A DNA stretch of 64,000 nucleotides from Colletes latitarsis (GCF_051014445.1 NC_135141.1:16926001-16990000), one strand, 5' to 3'; counted from the first letter of the stretch, positions 36,041-58,804 are shown. The notes: a model not told the origin generated them from the sequence alone. Numbers and translations are program-made.

Positions 36041-37615
36041 GCGTTGCTGCAAGTTGTTTTCTCAGAAACCAAACAAGATACCAACTTCATTTTCGTTTTA
36101 GTATTGAATAGTCCAGGGAGGCTAATCTTTTCAAGTGCAATACTTGATTTTCTTTTCTTCGATCGCCCGTTGTTTCATTTTATTCAGTTTGGTAAAAGCT
36201 ATGAAGTCGATATCTTCATTGGTTTCTGAGGTAATGGTTTGCAATGCTTTTATTGAATCGCATGGTATACGTATATGTACATGGGTCACAGGTAGTGGGT
36301 ATATGTCATAATAAGTAGGACTCCTTTTTTAACTTGGTTGGTCACCTCGATAATTGCACGAGTGTTTTGAGTCAATATTTATTCGCACGACATTTGAGAT
36401 TCGTTTTCTTGCGATTATCGAGTTTCCACTGTAATTAGTATACCGGGAAGTATTACTGGAACGCAAACGTCGCTTCCGAGTTATCGAAAACAAGACGATA
36501 TTGGACATATGTTTATACGAACTTATTTTATTGTTTCCACATATTATGTTACACCCCATATATGTACATACAATGCAATTTACGAGCAGAGGGTCGATCT
36601 CTCTCTCTCTCTCCCCCCATATACAATATATAAATACGTGACATCCCGGTGATCGCCTAGGTTTAGATGACCCGACAATTCTTTTGCGCGTTGCGACGCC
36701 TGTACGATCTCGCGGTCGCGTTTTATCGACGTCACTTTGTACATACATACGCAAGAAATATATAGGATGATCATGGATTTGTAGTGATTTCGTAACTGCA
36801 AACGAGAACTCGGCGACGCATGGTATCCGCATTTACAAGGAACAACCATTTCAAGTACCCTTTTCTTTTCATTTATCGGACAATCTTAAATGAAAATTAA
36901 CAGATGTTATTTTGCATTTTCGTTTTAGACTCGTGGAAAAAGGAAATTGTTACAAGCTGTACGCCCGATGTACGAGAAAAGGCATTCATATCTCTTAGAT
37001 TCCTCAATGTACACAATTTTAGTGGACAAAACACAGACGTCGCACTAAAGGATTCAACTTGTAGAAGCAAATTGAAACGTGACGTCAACAGGGATGTCGA
37101 CGTACTTTGTCAGGCATAACTGACAAAGTACACTGGATGTCGTTATTTCCACGCAAGCTCTGTGGCGCGCATTTACATTAATCTCGTTATAAATTGTACC
37201 TGGATCATGCAAACAGGACGCGCGCGCGCATAAGCTGCCGTGTTCCCCTAGACCGAGAGCAACTATAATTAGCTCGTAGAGCCGTAATCGTTTTAGCGCG
37301 TCCCTGACTACTGACGTGTATTCCGGTCCGTAGTTTGACAAGTAAACAGTACGTTTGAACGCGTATCAAGAACCGAACTAGCGAATCTCAAGGATCGTCG
37401 TTCGTTAACAACGAATCTGCAGATCATTGTATAGAAAATATAATGTTTCTCTTGCTCGTCGATGGCTTCGGTCGCGTCGACGATTATATTTATTCATCCG
37501 TGCGAGTTTATCACAGATCAACGCGCTCGACCACGATTCCCATTTCGAAGAACGAGAATTCGTTTTCAAGGTATCGTCGATTTAACGCTGGCTCCGAAGC
37601 TACTAGCTTAAACTC
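36041..37615. other. Intergenic stretch between convergent garz and ZCCHC24
   Basis: Both flanking genes end here, so 3' UTR sequence is expected. A short CT run lies at 36599-36612. No coding feature is supported. Confidence 0.4.
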
Positions 37616-46814
<9,199 letters not shown>

Positions 46815-47861
46815 ACCTGGGGGATCTATGACCGTCGAGCGTGATATTTTCCCAACTTTCACCGATTGCACCGGCGATTCATCCCGTCCGAGACTCTTCC
46901 CTCGATGTCCCGTGACATTTTTCGACCGGACGATTCTTCTATTGTTGCATTCTCACGACACTTTTCGGTGCACCGCACACAACGCTGAGCCTCGTAGCAC
47001 CGATATACCTGGAAACTTATTGCTCAAAGAACTATAACCAAGCAGACATAAAGAACCGATTTTTCGGTTTTCGCGAAACGAATTGCCGTCTAGCCGAGCG
47101 GCGGCTTCTACTGGGATCACGGCACAGAGCACGACCGAACGCGAGCAATTTTACACACTCTCACACGCGAACTGGCTGGGATTCGCGTTTGTGTATGTTC
47201 ATTTTGCCGTGATATGTTCGCAGCGCGACGATGTATTCTTGTACCAGCGAACTCCAACGTCCTCGCGAATCTCCAAGATAAACAGCACTCCCTGTACCGT
47301 CTCTCGGATTTCTCTACTTCCTTCTTGAGAGCCGATGATCGATCTTTCATTCGTATCTTCTCTTCTTCTCCTCGTCCATCGTGTATCCGTTGGAGCACAC
47401 GGTGCACGCGAAAATCCAGCGTGCGAGGGATCGAGGGATCGTCGGGTAGCCTCTCGGTGAAAACGTCTTTCCCGGATTCGACGGTCGCGTTTCTTCGGAG
47501 GGTCTGCCTCCGGTCTGAACGGCGACAGTGTTCCCGGCTCACGGATACGTAAAAACGCATACAGAGAAATCTAGCCAACGTTAAAGACCCCCGCCATGTG
47601 GTGCAGCTATTTCAGTGCTTGCTATCCACCGAGCAGCCTGCCGCGAACCAGCCTCGAGCGCGTTTCGTTCAGGCCCTGGAGTCGAAGCTTCTTCGCTCAC
47701 CCGATCCTCCTGTATCTCGTGTCTTTTCATTATCATTTTTATCTCCCGTGTCCATTGCTCGTACCATCGACTGTGACCACTTCAGACTCGGACGAATAGA
47801 AGCAGAGGATCGTGTTTCAAAATGATTTTAAATCATTCTTCCTATCTCGCGACGGAAAGAC

Positions 47862-48722
47862 ACCAGTTGTCCGTCTTCGATTTTAACGTGTTTTTGCAGA
47901 ATAATAGTAGAGTGATCCCTTTCACAGTATGTCAAATATTAAATGTAGATATTCGATACATTTTAAAATATAAATAATTCAAGTGGGACAATTATAAGTT
48001 CTCTATCGGCCCATCTATCCATAGGATGTCTGGTCAAATTTAATGTTAATTCGTAAGTTTTTGTGTATATTATGAAACAGATTGAATTGTTTGTAAGTGT
48101 CGTGCAACCCAGGCCGCCAATTCTTCAAGTTGCTACAGCATTGTAATATCAATAAACACATACTCGATACACATTTTCGTTTAATAGAAAAATACAACGA
48201 TACTTATGAACTGAATTAATATTAAATTTCACGAGACATCCTGTGAATAGATGGGGTTATACTAACTTATAATTGACCCGTTCATAGAACAAATCAATTA
48301 ACTCCATGTGAAGGAAGTGAACAGATTTGTAGTGAACCACCCTTTCGAAGAGAAGTTATTTTAATTCACTTGCTAGGTTCGTATTGTACATAGAACTTGA
48401 AATAAAAATATCTTGAAAACGAAGGCCCATTGCAAAGAAACGAATTAGGGTTTTTTTTTTATATCAGGTATGTACTATAACTTGTACCTACTATCGTTTC
48501 AAAAGTTTCATAATATACACAAAAATTTACGAATTAATTTTACCAGACATCCTATGAATAGATGGGGCGATAAAGAACTTGTAATTGTCACACTTTAATT
48601 ATTTATAGTTTAAAATGTATCGAATATCTACATTTAATATTTCACATACTGTGAAAGGGATCACTCTATTATCATTCTGTAAAAACACGTTAAAATCCAA
48701 GTCGGACAGTTCGTGTCCTTCC
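47862..48722. repeat. Long inverted repeat with arms of about 215 bp
   Basis: Left arm 47862-48077 and right arm 48506-48722 are reverse complements at roughly 85-90% by eye. Shared blocks include GATTTTAACGTGTTTTT, GTGATCCCTTTCACAGTATG, TAGATATTCGATACATTTTA and TTTTTGTGTATATTATGAAA. A third partial copy (GACATCCTGTGAATAGATGG) lies at about 48220-48290, in the orientation of the right arm. The loop is about 430 bp. Confidence 0.85.
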
Positions 48723-49909
48723 CTTGTTAGGGACGAAAACGTCGAAACAGGAAGCAGGGGTTCGTTCAACAGGCTTCGATCGATCGATAGTACAATATCC
48801 AAACTACACGTTGTCGATATTTTTTATTTTTTTTTTTTGGTGAACCGCTCGTATGTATGCACATTAAAAGAGTCAGCGAACCCTTTTTATAAATAAATTC
48901 CGAATATCGACCGACCACGATATTCAGCCAGCTTTCGTTCAATCGTCCCATTAATGTTCGAACGATGACTTCAATCCGGTCTCGGAACGCGAGTCTCCTG
49001 CATTGAGGGTCCACAAAGCATTTGAGAATTTCCGGCGGAGTAAATTTGACGTAAGGTGCGCGTTATATTCGACCTCGTTTTTTTTTCATCGTGCGCTACG
49101 AACGCTTCGGAAAGTTAATTCATTATTCATCGCGCGTGGCACATCGATATCAACTCCCTGCCTCGAAACGTTCACTTCGTGAAAAGTTTAGGGAACATTT
49201 GTCGTCGTTGGATATTCGATGTTCTGGTTCGGAGGATGAAGACCATTTTTACGAAAATTGGGAGAAATTTCGACTCTACTCCATAACCTACAAAGACAAA
49301 CACACGTGGATTAACGAATTTATATTTCTTTTCTACAATCCTAATATTCGTAACTCTAGCGATTTAGACTAATGAAGAAAGTGACTTCGTAGCGAAATTG
49401 TACGTGCAAGAATGTTTCGCAAGCCTGTTCGTCGGATCTCCAATTGGTTTATTCCCGCACACAGCGGTTTGACATTAGCTGCATTAGTGAACCGCTAATT
49501 CGTTCAGCCTCGTATCATCGTCTGGTCGTTAATTTCTCGAAAAGCTTTTGTTCTTTCGACCGCATCGCGGAACAGTGGTCGTAATTAATGCGAAACAACG
49601 CGGCCGGCCGAACAAGGGCGGCATTTAAGCGCCCGCAACCAGAAGACCTTCGAAAACTTTCTGGCATTCGGCAAGTTTGGCCGCGCGGTGACCTTTCGCC
49701 TCTCCGAAAGGAACTCGACACGCAAAGTTCAGCCACGATAATTCTGCTCCAACAAGTTCCCTCTCACCTTTCTCCGTGTCCACGGCGAACTACACGCGTG
49801 CACCATTAACCCTTCGCGATCTTGACAAGGGGACCTTATGGCAGTGAGAATCGCTTTTGCAACGATAGTAGGTGCAAGTTATACCTACTATAAAGGGTTT
49901 CTTCAAAAT

Positions 49910-49980
49910 GGACCTTCGTTTTCCAGATATTTTCATTTAAAGGGTAAGATAATTTTTACAGTGGTTTTACCCTTTAAAGT
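49910..49980. repeat. Short inverted-repeat remnant related to the TTAA element
   Basis: TTTAAAGGGTAAGATAATTT is followed closely by TTTTTACAGTGGTTTTACCC and TTTAAA. The second half matches the right terminus of the TTAA-flanked element at 5479-5989 with a few substitutions. It looks like an internally deleted or solo-end copy. Confidence 0.45.
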
Positions 49981-50019
49981 TTGGTACGTACGTGATAAAA
50001 GAGTTACTCTACTTTGTAA

Positions 50020-50581
50020 AACAAGATTTGGGTAAGTCCAAAAGAAATAAAAAACTCAGATACAATAGACTGCCCAAAACCAGAAACACAAGAGGTCTCT
50101 AAGACAACCGAACAGAGAGAAATAGAAACAGTAGACTCGAACGTAAAGAAAACAGGAATCCCGAGACCGTTATCCACAACATCGGAAGATAGCACGAAAC
50201 CAGTCAAATTAAGAAATTTAAATTTCAGGACTCCAGATTTAAAACCAACGAATAAATTCCATAAATCCTCTGAAGAAACCATCAAGAAATCAAAATGGTC
50301 CTCATTCCCCGCCTTCACCCTTAACAAAATTGATGATATGCTTGAACCAGCCAATACGTATACATATAGAAGACGAAGAACACAACCATATATTAAACTT
50401 TCTCCAAATTAAAAGTTTTCTAGAAAATGCAATCGGAGCACTAGAGCTAATAGAAATATCAAAAGAAGTTCCCACAAAGTTCGTCAAGTCGATTATTCAG
50501 CAAATAGAAAAGAAAACAACATTTATTTGCCAACACAATAATTTGTTAACAATTCGAATATATAAACATAAAACGAGTTAA
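50020..50581 (+). pseudogene. Decayed, frameshifted ORF of unknown family
   Basis: A frame open from 50020 to 50412 (about 130 codons, no early ATG) encodes a polar Lys/Thr/Glu-rich sequence including KKTGIPRPLSTTSEDSTKPV. An overlapping second frame, 50330-50581, continues with ENAIGALELIEISKEVPTKF and FVKSIIQQIEKKTTFICQ. Two adjoining protein-like frames suggest one ORF broken by an indel near 50330-50400. I do not recognise the family. A gag-like transposon protein or a captured gene fragment is possible. Confidence 0.4.
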
Positions 50582-50768
50582 CGGAGAATGTTCAGTTCAA
50601 GATTTAAAAGATTCAGATTTTCATGAACTTGTACGAATTGAACCGTTTATATGTATATCCGAAGTGAACATTTTCTGTTAACTCGTTTTATGTTTATATA
50701 TTCGAATTGTTAATAAATTATTGGCTTGGCAAATAAGTGCTGATTTCTTTTCTATTTGCTAAATAATC
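50491..50768. repeat. Hairpin: two 104-bp inverted arms
   Basis: Arms 50491-50594 and 50665-50768 are reverse complements at about 90% or better by eye, with equal length and a loop of about 70 bp. Shared blocks include TTTATGTTTATATATTCGAA and TTTCTTTTCTATTTGCT. The right arm carries TTGGCAAATAAGT, which resembles mariner termini, so a transposon origin is possible. Confidence 0.8.
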
Positions 50769-51929
50769 GGCTTCGCGATCTTTGTGGGAGCCAACAGTCC
50801 CGTTGCGAGTCGAGTACGCGATTCCCCGCGCATGCGCTCATCGAACTTTTCCCGGTCGCGGAACAGGCGAGCGCGTTTATCCGTTTCTTTTCGAAATAAA
50901 CATCGAAACATCGCTCATCGGTTGGTTCGAGGACCCGAAGTCGATGTCACTGTGCGCTTTCTTTTCTCGCGTTTCCGAGGTGAGAACCCAGCGAGCGGAA
51001 CCTTGACACATCGCGTCCGCGATCTAGAAATAAACGCGTTCAAGGGAGCAAGCCAAGAAACGCTCGTGTCTTCTATTTTGACGCCCTCGTAAATTTTTCA
51101 CGAGGCAGAAAGTTCATCCGACCATCGCGCGCCAATCGGTTTGAGTGCCAGCTATAGCTCTTGTCTCGATGAAAAAGCGTTTCCGAGTCTCAGGTAGGCT
51201 GCGAACGCAACGTTTGGTCAGCCTCGCGTTTCATCGATGTCGAGAATAATCGTTCGCGTTGTTAGCAGCGCGGAAAAAGCGTTCGTTAAAAATACGAGCA
51301 GTTATAGATATAGGACGGTCGAGGCAGACGTTGGTCGTAGTGGTAGGTCGTGACTCTTCGTGTCACCCACGAACTCGATCCGTCGCCGAGACTCACCCTC
51401 GTCGACCCTCTTTTAATATTCAGTCCTCCGTTCGGCCATGCATGGGCGACTAGCAGCGATCCTCGGTGTATGTAATTACCGGTTGATCGATAATCGTCGA
51501 TGACGGTCTCGCTGGTTGCTCGTCGAAACAGTTCTAGCCTGGAAGCGGTCGCGTCGATTTCAGGAAACGAAAAGAAACGAAACGGTATCAGCCATCGTGC
51601 TTCCAAGCTCATCCTTGGATTTTTCCCGCTCTTTTCGTACTCCACGAAGTTTTGGATAGTTCGAATATCGGTTCCCAACGATTTACAGATGGAGTGAAAC
51701 GTCTCGTCGTTCGTGTTTCCGATCGTTTGTTGCCGTCGAAGGCATCGACTATGCGGGCATCGAACTTAATCGAACCGTTTCGTCAGGATCTCGTGCCTGA
51801 TCCTTGCATTGCGCGTCCTTGTCTAGGAAAGAGTATCCAAGGAGAGAAATCGACGGTTCTTGTGCCATCGCAGAGGAACTCGTCGCGATAATCTATTTGG
51901 GACACGTCTGTACATCTCTAGAAGAAAAG

Positions 51930-54900
51930 ATGGATAAATACGAAATGATGGAGGTCGTGGGAGAAGGGAGCTACGGAGTGGTGATGAAGTGCAGACACCG
52001 AGAAACTGGTCAGTTCGTGGCTATTAAAAGGTTTTTGGAAACCGAGGAGGACCTCCAGGTGCGGAAAATGGCGTTTCGCGAGATCAGGATGTTGAAGGTA
52101 CGTCGAGGATTTACGTTAACGGAACTTGTGCTGTTATCGGATCGTCTTTACAGAAGCTACGTCACGAGAATTTGGTGAACATGATCGAAGTGTTTCGTCG
52201 AAGGAAACGATTTTATCTCGTCTTCGAGTACCTGGACCATACTTTGCTGGATGAATTGGAGCGCCTCGGAGGTGGCCTGGGATGGGAAGTATCCAAGAGA
52301 CACATCTATCAAGTACTTCGGGGTTTGAACTTCTGTCACACCAATAACGTGAGTACGAAAGCTCTTTGGAAAGACTCGTTAGAATAGGAACGTTAGAGAC
52401 GGTGTCAATAAGCCAGTCAAACTCTTCTATCGGATCGTATATTTACTTATACTAATACTTGTATTAAAGTAGGACATCTTTGGCTTTCTTACAACTAATA
52501 TTATTACTATAAAGATCTTATCATATTTTTCTTTTCAGATCAATTTATTTTCTATTTGTTTATTACTGCATAACGTTTAGAATAAACATTATTAAATAAG
52601 CAGAACAAAATTCTTTTAGTGTATATAATAAAGTAGAGTAAAGGGTACTTTATGTGACATATTAAGCACAGTATTTTGGTTGTAATCGTGTAAACTTATG
52701 CTAAATATGGTTCTAATAGATTGGTAGAATTAGATATTCGTTAATCTCAATATAATTTACGATAGTTTTACGATAGTTTGACTATTTGTATTTAAAATCA
52801 AACTCCAATATTTAAAATAAGCGAATCCATCATGTGGTTTTGCCTAGATGTAATTTATTATCGTTGTTTCATGTACCAAAATGGTAATTCTGCTTTACTA
52901 CTATTAAGTTGGAATCAGTAATTAATAAATGTGTCATTTTGAACGAATATAGCAGACGTGTTCTAATACTTATACTTAGGACCCTACGTAAGTTTAAATT
53001 AATAATTGTTTAATATATGTATGTCAATGTAATTATTTGAAAATTTCAGTAATCATCCATTAGCTCATTATTTTTTAAATGCTTTAAAGGAAAGTTAATT
53101 TCCATTTACCAATTTGTACAATTCCATTGTTACATTGTTTCCATTTGTATAATTTGACAGTTCACTTAAGGGTTAAGTACATACGCATGTAGTTTCTGTT
53201 GGAAATTGCATGATTCTCGTATGGTAAATCAACTTAAAAATAGTAAAAGTTGATTTGTTAAATGTCTAAATAATATGCCTCATAACTAGATTGCGGATGT
53301 ATGCATTTATGGGAAATTTTAATTATGAAAAGCTACATAATGCACTTAATATAAAAAATACACAAAAATATAAGAAATACTTAATAATTTGAATCTCCGT
53401 GGTCAATTCCACGGACTCCAGGGCCGAATGAATGCACGTGGCGGTATTCGGTCAACGGATCCCCGATGAATGACCGCATTGTGGCAAACAATCTCGTTTC
53501 TGGCACGTTTCAACGCATCCAGCTGATAACGTTCATTCGATTAACAGTTGTACAAATTATTACCACAAAACGTTCATCAATTACTTAGAAACTCTGTTTC
53601 GTGCAATCTGCGGCTTTCAAAGCCATCCTAGCGTGGATTGCGTGACCGACGTATAGAAATAATAATTGCAACGGGTATAATGATTATCGATTCCTCGTCG
53701 ACGGACGAAAATAACATTAGAGACATTTGTAAAATTTATTGCGAGACGGAGTCGTACTAATTACCTTTGATTTTCTAAAAAAACGTAAGGTTAAAGTCAG
53801 ACTGTCGCGTTTATCGAGGGTAATCGTTGAACGGCCCAGTGGTGTTTAATATATTGAAAGTTTCATGAATATTGAAGCAGTTGAAACTGAAGGAAATTCT
53901 TAACCGTAAGCTTTACGATCTATTTTCAAAGAAACTATTTATTTAATTGGTCGTAGCATTCTACGCACAATTGTTACAAATGAAATGAATGTAGTTCGAT
54001 TTTTAATAAATTTCTCAATCTATTTTTAAATCTGATATCTAAATAGAAACCTACAGCAGTTTTTTATTTTATTTATTTTATAGAATGTGTAGTATACAGG
54101 GTGTTCGGGCATCCCTGGGAAAAATTTTAATAGGAGAATTTAGAGGCCAAAATAAGACGAAAATCAAAACTATCAATTTGTTGATTGAGGCTTCGTTAAA
54201 AAGTTATTAACAAATTTAAATTAAACAATTTCAAATTATTCACGGAAAAATTATTTTCGGTTGCGGAGGTAAAATACAATCATTTTTGGTGAATAGACAT
54301 ACCCCTGACATTCTGCGCATTTTTAAGAAAAAAATTCGTTAATAACTTCTTAACGAAACCTCGATCAACAAATTGCTATTCTTGATTTTTGTCTTATTTT
54401 GGTCTTGAGAATTTTCCATTAAAATTTTTCCCAGGGGTGGCCGAACACCCTGTATAGTGAAATATCTATACAAGATTTATATTTAATCATTAGATACAAA
54501 CGTCTTTTAGTTGTTTGACAGTATTGATTGTATATTATTTTTTAAAAGAACATAATCTATCGAGGTAAGAAATCTTTAGATCGTGTAATGTAAGAATTAG
54601 TGTAAATTACGTCGCAGAGTATTGGATATTATGGGATATTTAATGAAAAACACCGTATTCTAAGAATCATCTGTATTCTCTGAGATATGCAGAGCGACAT
54701 TCGCATAACGACTGCGTTCACTAGCGATTACACCTCGCTGTGGCGGTTGTTGTTACGACGCCGTCCTTTGTTTTAAACATATACGTATATGGATGTAATG
54801 GAAAATTGTAGAATCTTGGGGTGAATTCTTTCTACTTCCACAGGCACGATAACGTTTACTTTACATTAGTCGTTTCAGTTTTTCTATTGTTTTTTTATAG

Positions 54901-57900
54901 GATTTCCAACACAGAGTAATCTCCATTGGAGGTTGAAACTACGGTAAAATAAAAATGAGAAAGACTTGAAATATTTTGTCATTTGTATTGAAGGAGTTAA
55001 AAAAAGATCGAAAGCGGCTGACAGCGTTTCGTTTTTAATTTTCAAAGTCGAAATACATTGAAAAAAAAAAAAATGTTAGAAAATCGGTAGATATATTTCA
55101 TTTGAATTTGAAATGATCGTTCGCAGATCATGCACCGTGACATAAAACCAGAAAACATTCTTGTGTCGCCCAACGGAGTGATAAAACTTTGCGATTTTGG
55201 GTTCGCTCGACTCGTCAGCGGGCCAAACGAATCTTGCACGGATTACGTGGCGACCAGGTGGTATCGATCACCGGAACTGTTGATCGGTGATCCACGATAC
55301 GGTAAACCAGTGGACGTCTGGGCAACGGGCTGTATGTACGCAGAAATGGTGACCGGAACTCCTCTGTTTCCTGGCGATAGCGACGTCGATCAGCTTTACC
55401 GAATCACCAAAGTTCTTGGTAAGTAATCTATCTATTTTTCAAAAATCTAGTATCATACAATCCGTGTAGATTATGCACAATTCTAGTTTGGTTTTCGTTT
55501 AAAGTTAAAATTTATAAAAATCAATTTCAGAATTTTGGTCTTTGATGTTTTATCCGTACCCCAAAAGAATGGCAGAAATAGCTGTGCATTGCTTTCATTC
55601 GTATCGACATTCACTCCTGTTCATAAGTCACTAGACACTTAATCAATGTGAAATGAAAACGAATTAACACTGCGAAGCTGTATATATTATAAAATGAGAT
55701 TTATTTATTCGTTTCGTTGTACAGGAAACGTAACTCGTATCGTACACCATGTACGTTTTTTAGTATTTTTTTTATTAATATCATTTATTTCCAACATTTC
55801 CGTAATATTTTTCACGAGTCCATCTTTGATTTTAAGCATGTTGATTTTCGAAATTTACTTCCTTGTACAATTTTACTTATGCACATTTAATTTCATTTTG
55901 TACTGGCATCATAATATTTACAGTAAAGTAGTGACTTAACAAAAATGACTAAATATTATTATTATTATTTTATTAAGTAAGATAATAAGGTAGTTATAGA
56001 AGAAATTGTATCTGTATCTGAATTTTCATTTTCCAAGACACGTAGTGCACCTGTGTGAATTAGGTGTTTTAATTTCCTTACAATAAAAATAAATTGGAGT
56101 TTAAAAGTAACCTGGTTTGTGCCCTTTTAAGTATTATTTCCTGTTGCTTCGAACCCCTAATCGCAAGCAACATGGCTATAGAACCTGTTTAATGAAGGAA
56201 CGGGTTAAAAAGGGGCTGAGAATTACTGATATACAGTGTCTTCTATCGCAGCTAAAATCATCGAATTGTACTTTACCACGATTAGAATTATAGCTGTGTT
56301 CTCTATGAACTGTAGCCTCTCGTTTGGGAGATCGTTTGTTGCATTTAAAACAGAAATTTAATCGTCTCAAGGATTTTCTGTCTTGACTAAATCGTATTTC
56401 AATTAAGCACGCAATGAAATGTTGACGAATACCGGCAGGAAGAAAGGTGACATTACAGATCGATTCGTGTAATTTCCCGAGCAAAGTTTCGTCATTTATT
56501 ATTCAGTAACGGAGCAGTGGAAGTACAACGAGCGTTTATGCTATTGCAATCGGGGACGCAAGAATAACAGTTGTCTTAAAAATTTCTATGAAAAAAAATT
56601 ATTAGGAAACAGTTAGTTTTTGTTTAAGTTAAAAAATAACAATCGTAAAATTGAAAAACTAATATTAATTTCTAATACGTCTGGTTATATGGTAATCATT
56701 GTTTTTGACACGAACATTTTTTCAGTCGCTTATAATTGTTACTGACCACAAAATTTTCTATTTTATATTACGGTTTATGTCCTATTATTGCCAAATAATA
56801 AAACTTTTGGTTCAAATTATTAATAAAAAATATTAATAATGTGAAATGAATCATAATAAGGAAAAGTAGAATAAAATAGAATAACATTAGTATAATTGTT
56901 ATAAGCAAGCGAAATAAATGGTCTTCGTCGATAATGATTATCACCAAATGGAAACCAAATTTCAGTTAATTATAATCGTTATTTGTAAGTATTAGATATC
57001 AGAGATCGTGAGATGAAAAGTTTATGAGAATTTATATGTACTAGAAAATTGAAAAAAATTAATTTACTAGATTATAGATTGAAATAACTGTAACGTTTAA
57101 AAATCTGTGAACCTAGAGAGACATTTACCAACTTTCAGGAGGACTGTGCACCAAACATCAGGCAATAATGGGTTGGAACGGACAAGGCAGAATGTTGCGA
57201 CATGCGAGCGCTGACGAGCTCATAGGACCTCCTCAGTCCGGCACCACTTCGATTCGTAAATTGTTCCCCACTTGGGACAGCATAGCGATAGATTTCTTGG
57301 CCCAATGTCTTCGAATGGATCCCGACGTAAGGCCCAAATGCTCCATGCTGTTGCAACATTCGCTGTTCACGCAAAACGGCTTCGCGGACAAGTTTCTCCG
57401 CGAGTTGCAGATCTGTGTCGCCAAGGAATCCGCTATGAACCCTTTGATATTGAAAAGGTCCGAGGAAAGACGATTGAGCATCCTCTCCGTCGAGTCTCCG
57501 ACAAGAGTTTGTCGCAAAAGCACTGGCAGGTGACTGACTTTGTAAAAGATAATTTCGTGCTCGTTGTTTTATTTTCATGTACAGCAATGATTCTTAAAAT
57601 GAGCCCCAGACGTGATTCGTAAATTGAATATTTTCATTCTTCTCAAAGACCACAGTTCATTAATCGTAGAAAGATATTCTTAAAAATATGCTATTTACCA
57701 CGTTAAATTATTTAATAATTTAATAATATAATGGTATATAATGAATGTGTATCGTCAGATGCATTGAATTCTGACTGAATTAAAATAAATAATTACAATA
57801 AAGTTGTTCCAATGTTATATAATTTATACACTTTTGCTAATAGAAATTTATGGATTTTGTGGAAAAGAAATATTGTTCTAATCCTTTCGAGAAGGAATGT

Positions 57901-58766
57901 ACGAACGATGGTTCAGTTAAATGGCAATAGTTGATGGCGTGCATGTCCAAATAGTTTGATTAAATTGCTGTGTATAAACATCTGCTAGCGTCGAAATTCG
58001 CTTCCATTGCATAAAAAATGAACATCTGAACGTTGGAGTGATGTTCATTTTAAAAATCATTACTGTTCACTCGATGATGACATTATGTATACGTGAAATA
58101 CCATATCGTTTGAACGACCACCACACTGTATATAGTGGAGTGAATTTGCGATGATCCTGATAAATAAATCAAGCTGTACTATACCAATAACACGAATGAT
58201 GTTTGCTTTGAAATCGTCAATAATTTGTAGTTTGTTGGAACAAACGAGATACTTAAAAATTGAGATTTAAAAAGAAAATGGGTATTCATGACCATGTCAG
58301 TCATTGGTAACAGTACATTCAAGCAGACGGAAATTATTTTGATAAATAAAAATAAACAGTTTAAAATTTGTTTCGTTTTGTATGCACCGATCTGATAATT
58401 AGAGCACGACTTGATTCGTTTCCTTTTCGCTGTACAGAGCTTTAATGGAGAATTACTTTCAGATGGCAGATGACCGTAGCGAAAGACAGATCTACCAGCG
58501 ACAAAGTCGTATCGGAACAGATCGAGGACGAAGTGACGACGCATCGACCATCGCCGGTGCAGATCACCCGTCCAAGAGAGGTTTGTTATTTCGGGCCCGT
58601 TTCCGTCGTGCCAAACACGACCTACATTCGGAGGCTGGAGCACAAAGGGTTGCTTCCAGCGGGGTCAAAGGGTTGTACGTTACCTTTTCTCGCGTCTAAA
58701 GACCACGGGAACGCGAGCACTACCGGGAAGAGGAAGAGAATCGATTTTCCAAGCATGGATCGTTAG
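51930..58766 (+). CDS. CDKL1: Cyclin-dependent kinase-like protein (CDKL1/4 type)
   Basis: A serine/threonine kinase of the CDKL family, which acts at cilia in known members. Five exons, 51930-52097, 52154-52348, 55127-55418, 57139-57529 and 58463-58766, fit in phase and give 449 aa. The start MDKYEMMEVV aligns with CDKL1, and no in-frame ATG lies upstream. Visible kinase features are the P-loop GEGSYG, the AIKRF lysine, the IMHRDIKPEN catalytic loop, LCDFGFARL, and an activation segment CTDYVATRWYRSPE with the TDY dual-phosphorylation motif. The kinase domain ends near LFTQNGFADKFLRE (about residue 300). The last exon encodes a basic tail ending GKRKRIDFPSMDR with a possible nuclear localisation signal. 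CDKL2 and CDKL3 are alternatives, but the short tail favours CDKL1/4. Confidence 0.93.
52349..55126 (+). other. CDKL intron 2 (2.8 kb)
   Basis: The donor AATAAC|GTGAGT and acceptor GTTCGCAG|ATCATG join in phase 0. The intron carries one TIR element (54097-54452). A more GC-balanced patch at about 53400-53700 has no identifiable function. Confidence 0.85.
54097..54452. repeat. CAGGGTGTTCGGCCAC-family element, copy F
   Basis: It starts CAGGGTGTTCGGGCATCCCT after TATA and ends GGGTGGCCGAACACCCTG before TATA. Its interior is a single module in the opposite orientation to copy C, so it inserted the other way round. It lies in CDKL intron 2. Confidence 0.88.
55419..57138 (+). other. CDKL intron 3 (1.7 kb)
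   Basis: The donor CTTG|GTAAGT and acceptor ACTTTCAG|GAGGA join in phase 1. The intron is AT-rich and nothing else is seen. Confidence 0.85.
57530..58462 (+). other. CDKL intron 4 (0.9 kb)
   Basis: The donor GGCAG|GTGACT and acceptor TTACTTTCAG|ATGGCAG join in phase 2. No other feature is visible. Confidence 0.8.
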
Positions 58767-58804
58767 AGGAAAAACGGTACACGTCATAGGCAAGTGTTTT
58801 CATT

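Larger units (their letters stand above)
46815..51929. other. Intergenic stretch between divergent ZCCHC24 and the CDKL kinase
   Basis: The promoters of both genes should lie near its two ends. The parts near 47.0-47.8 kb and 50.8-51.9 kb are less AT-rich. The middle holds a large inverted repeat, a decayed ORF and a hairpin. No intact gene is seen. Confidence 0.45.
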
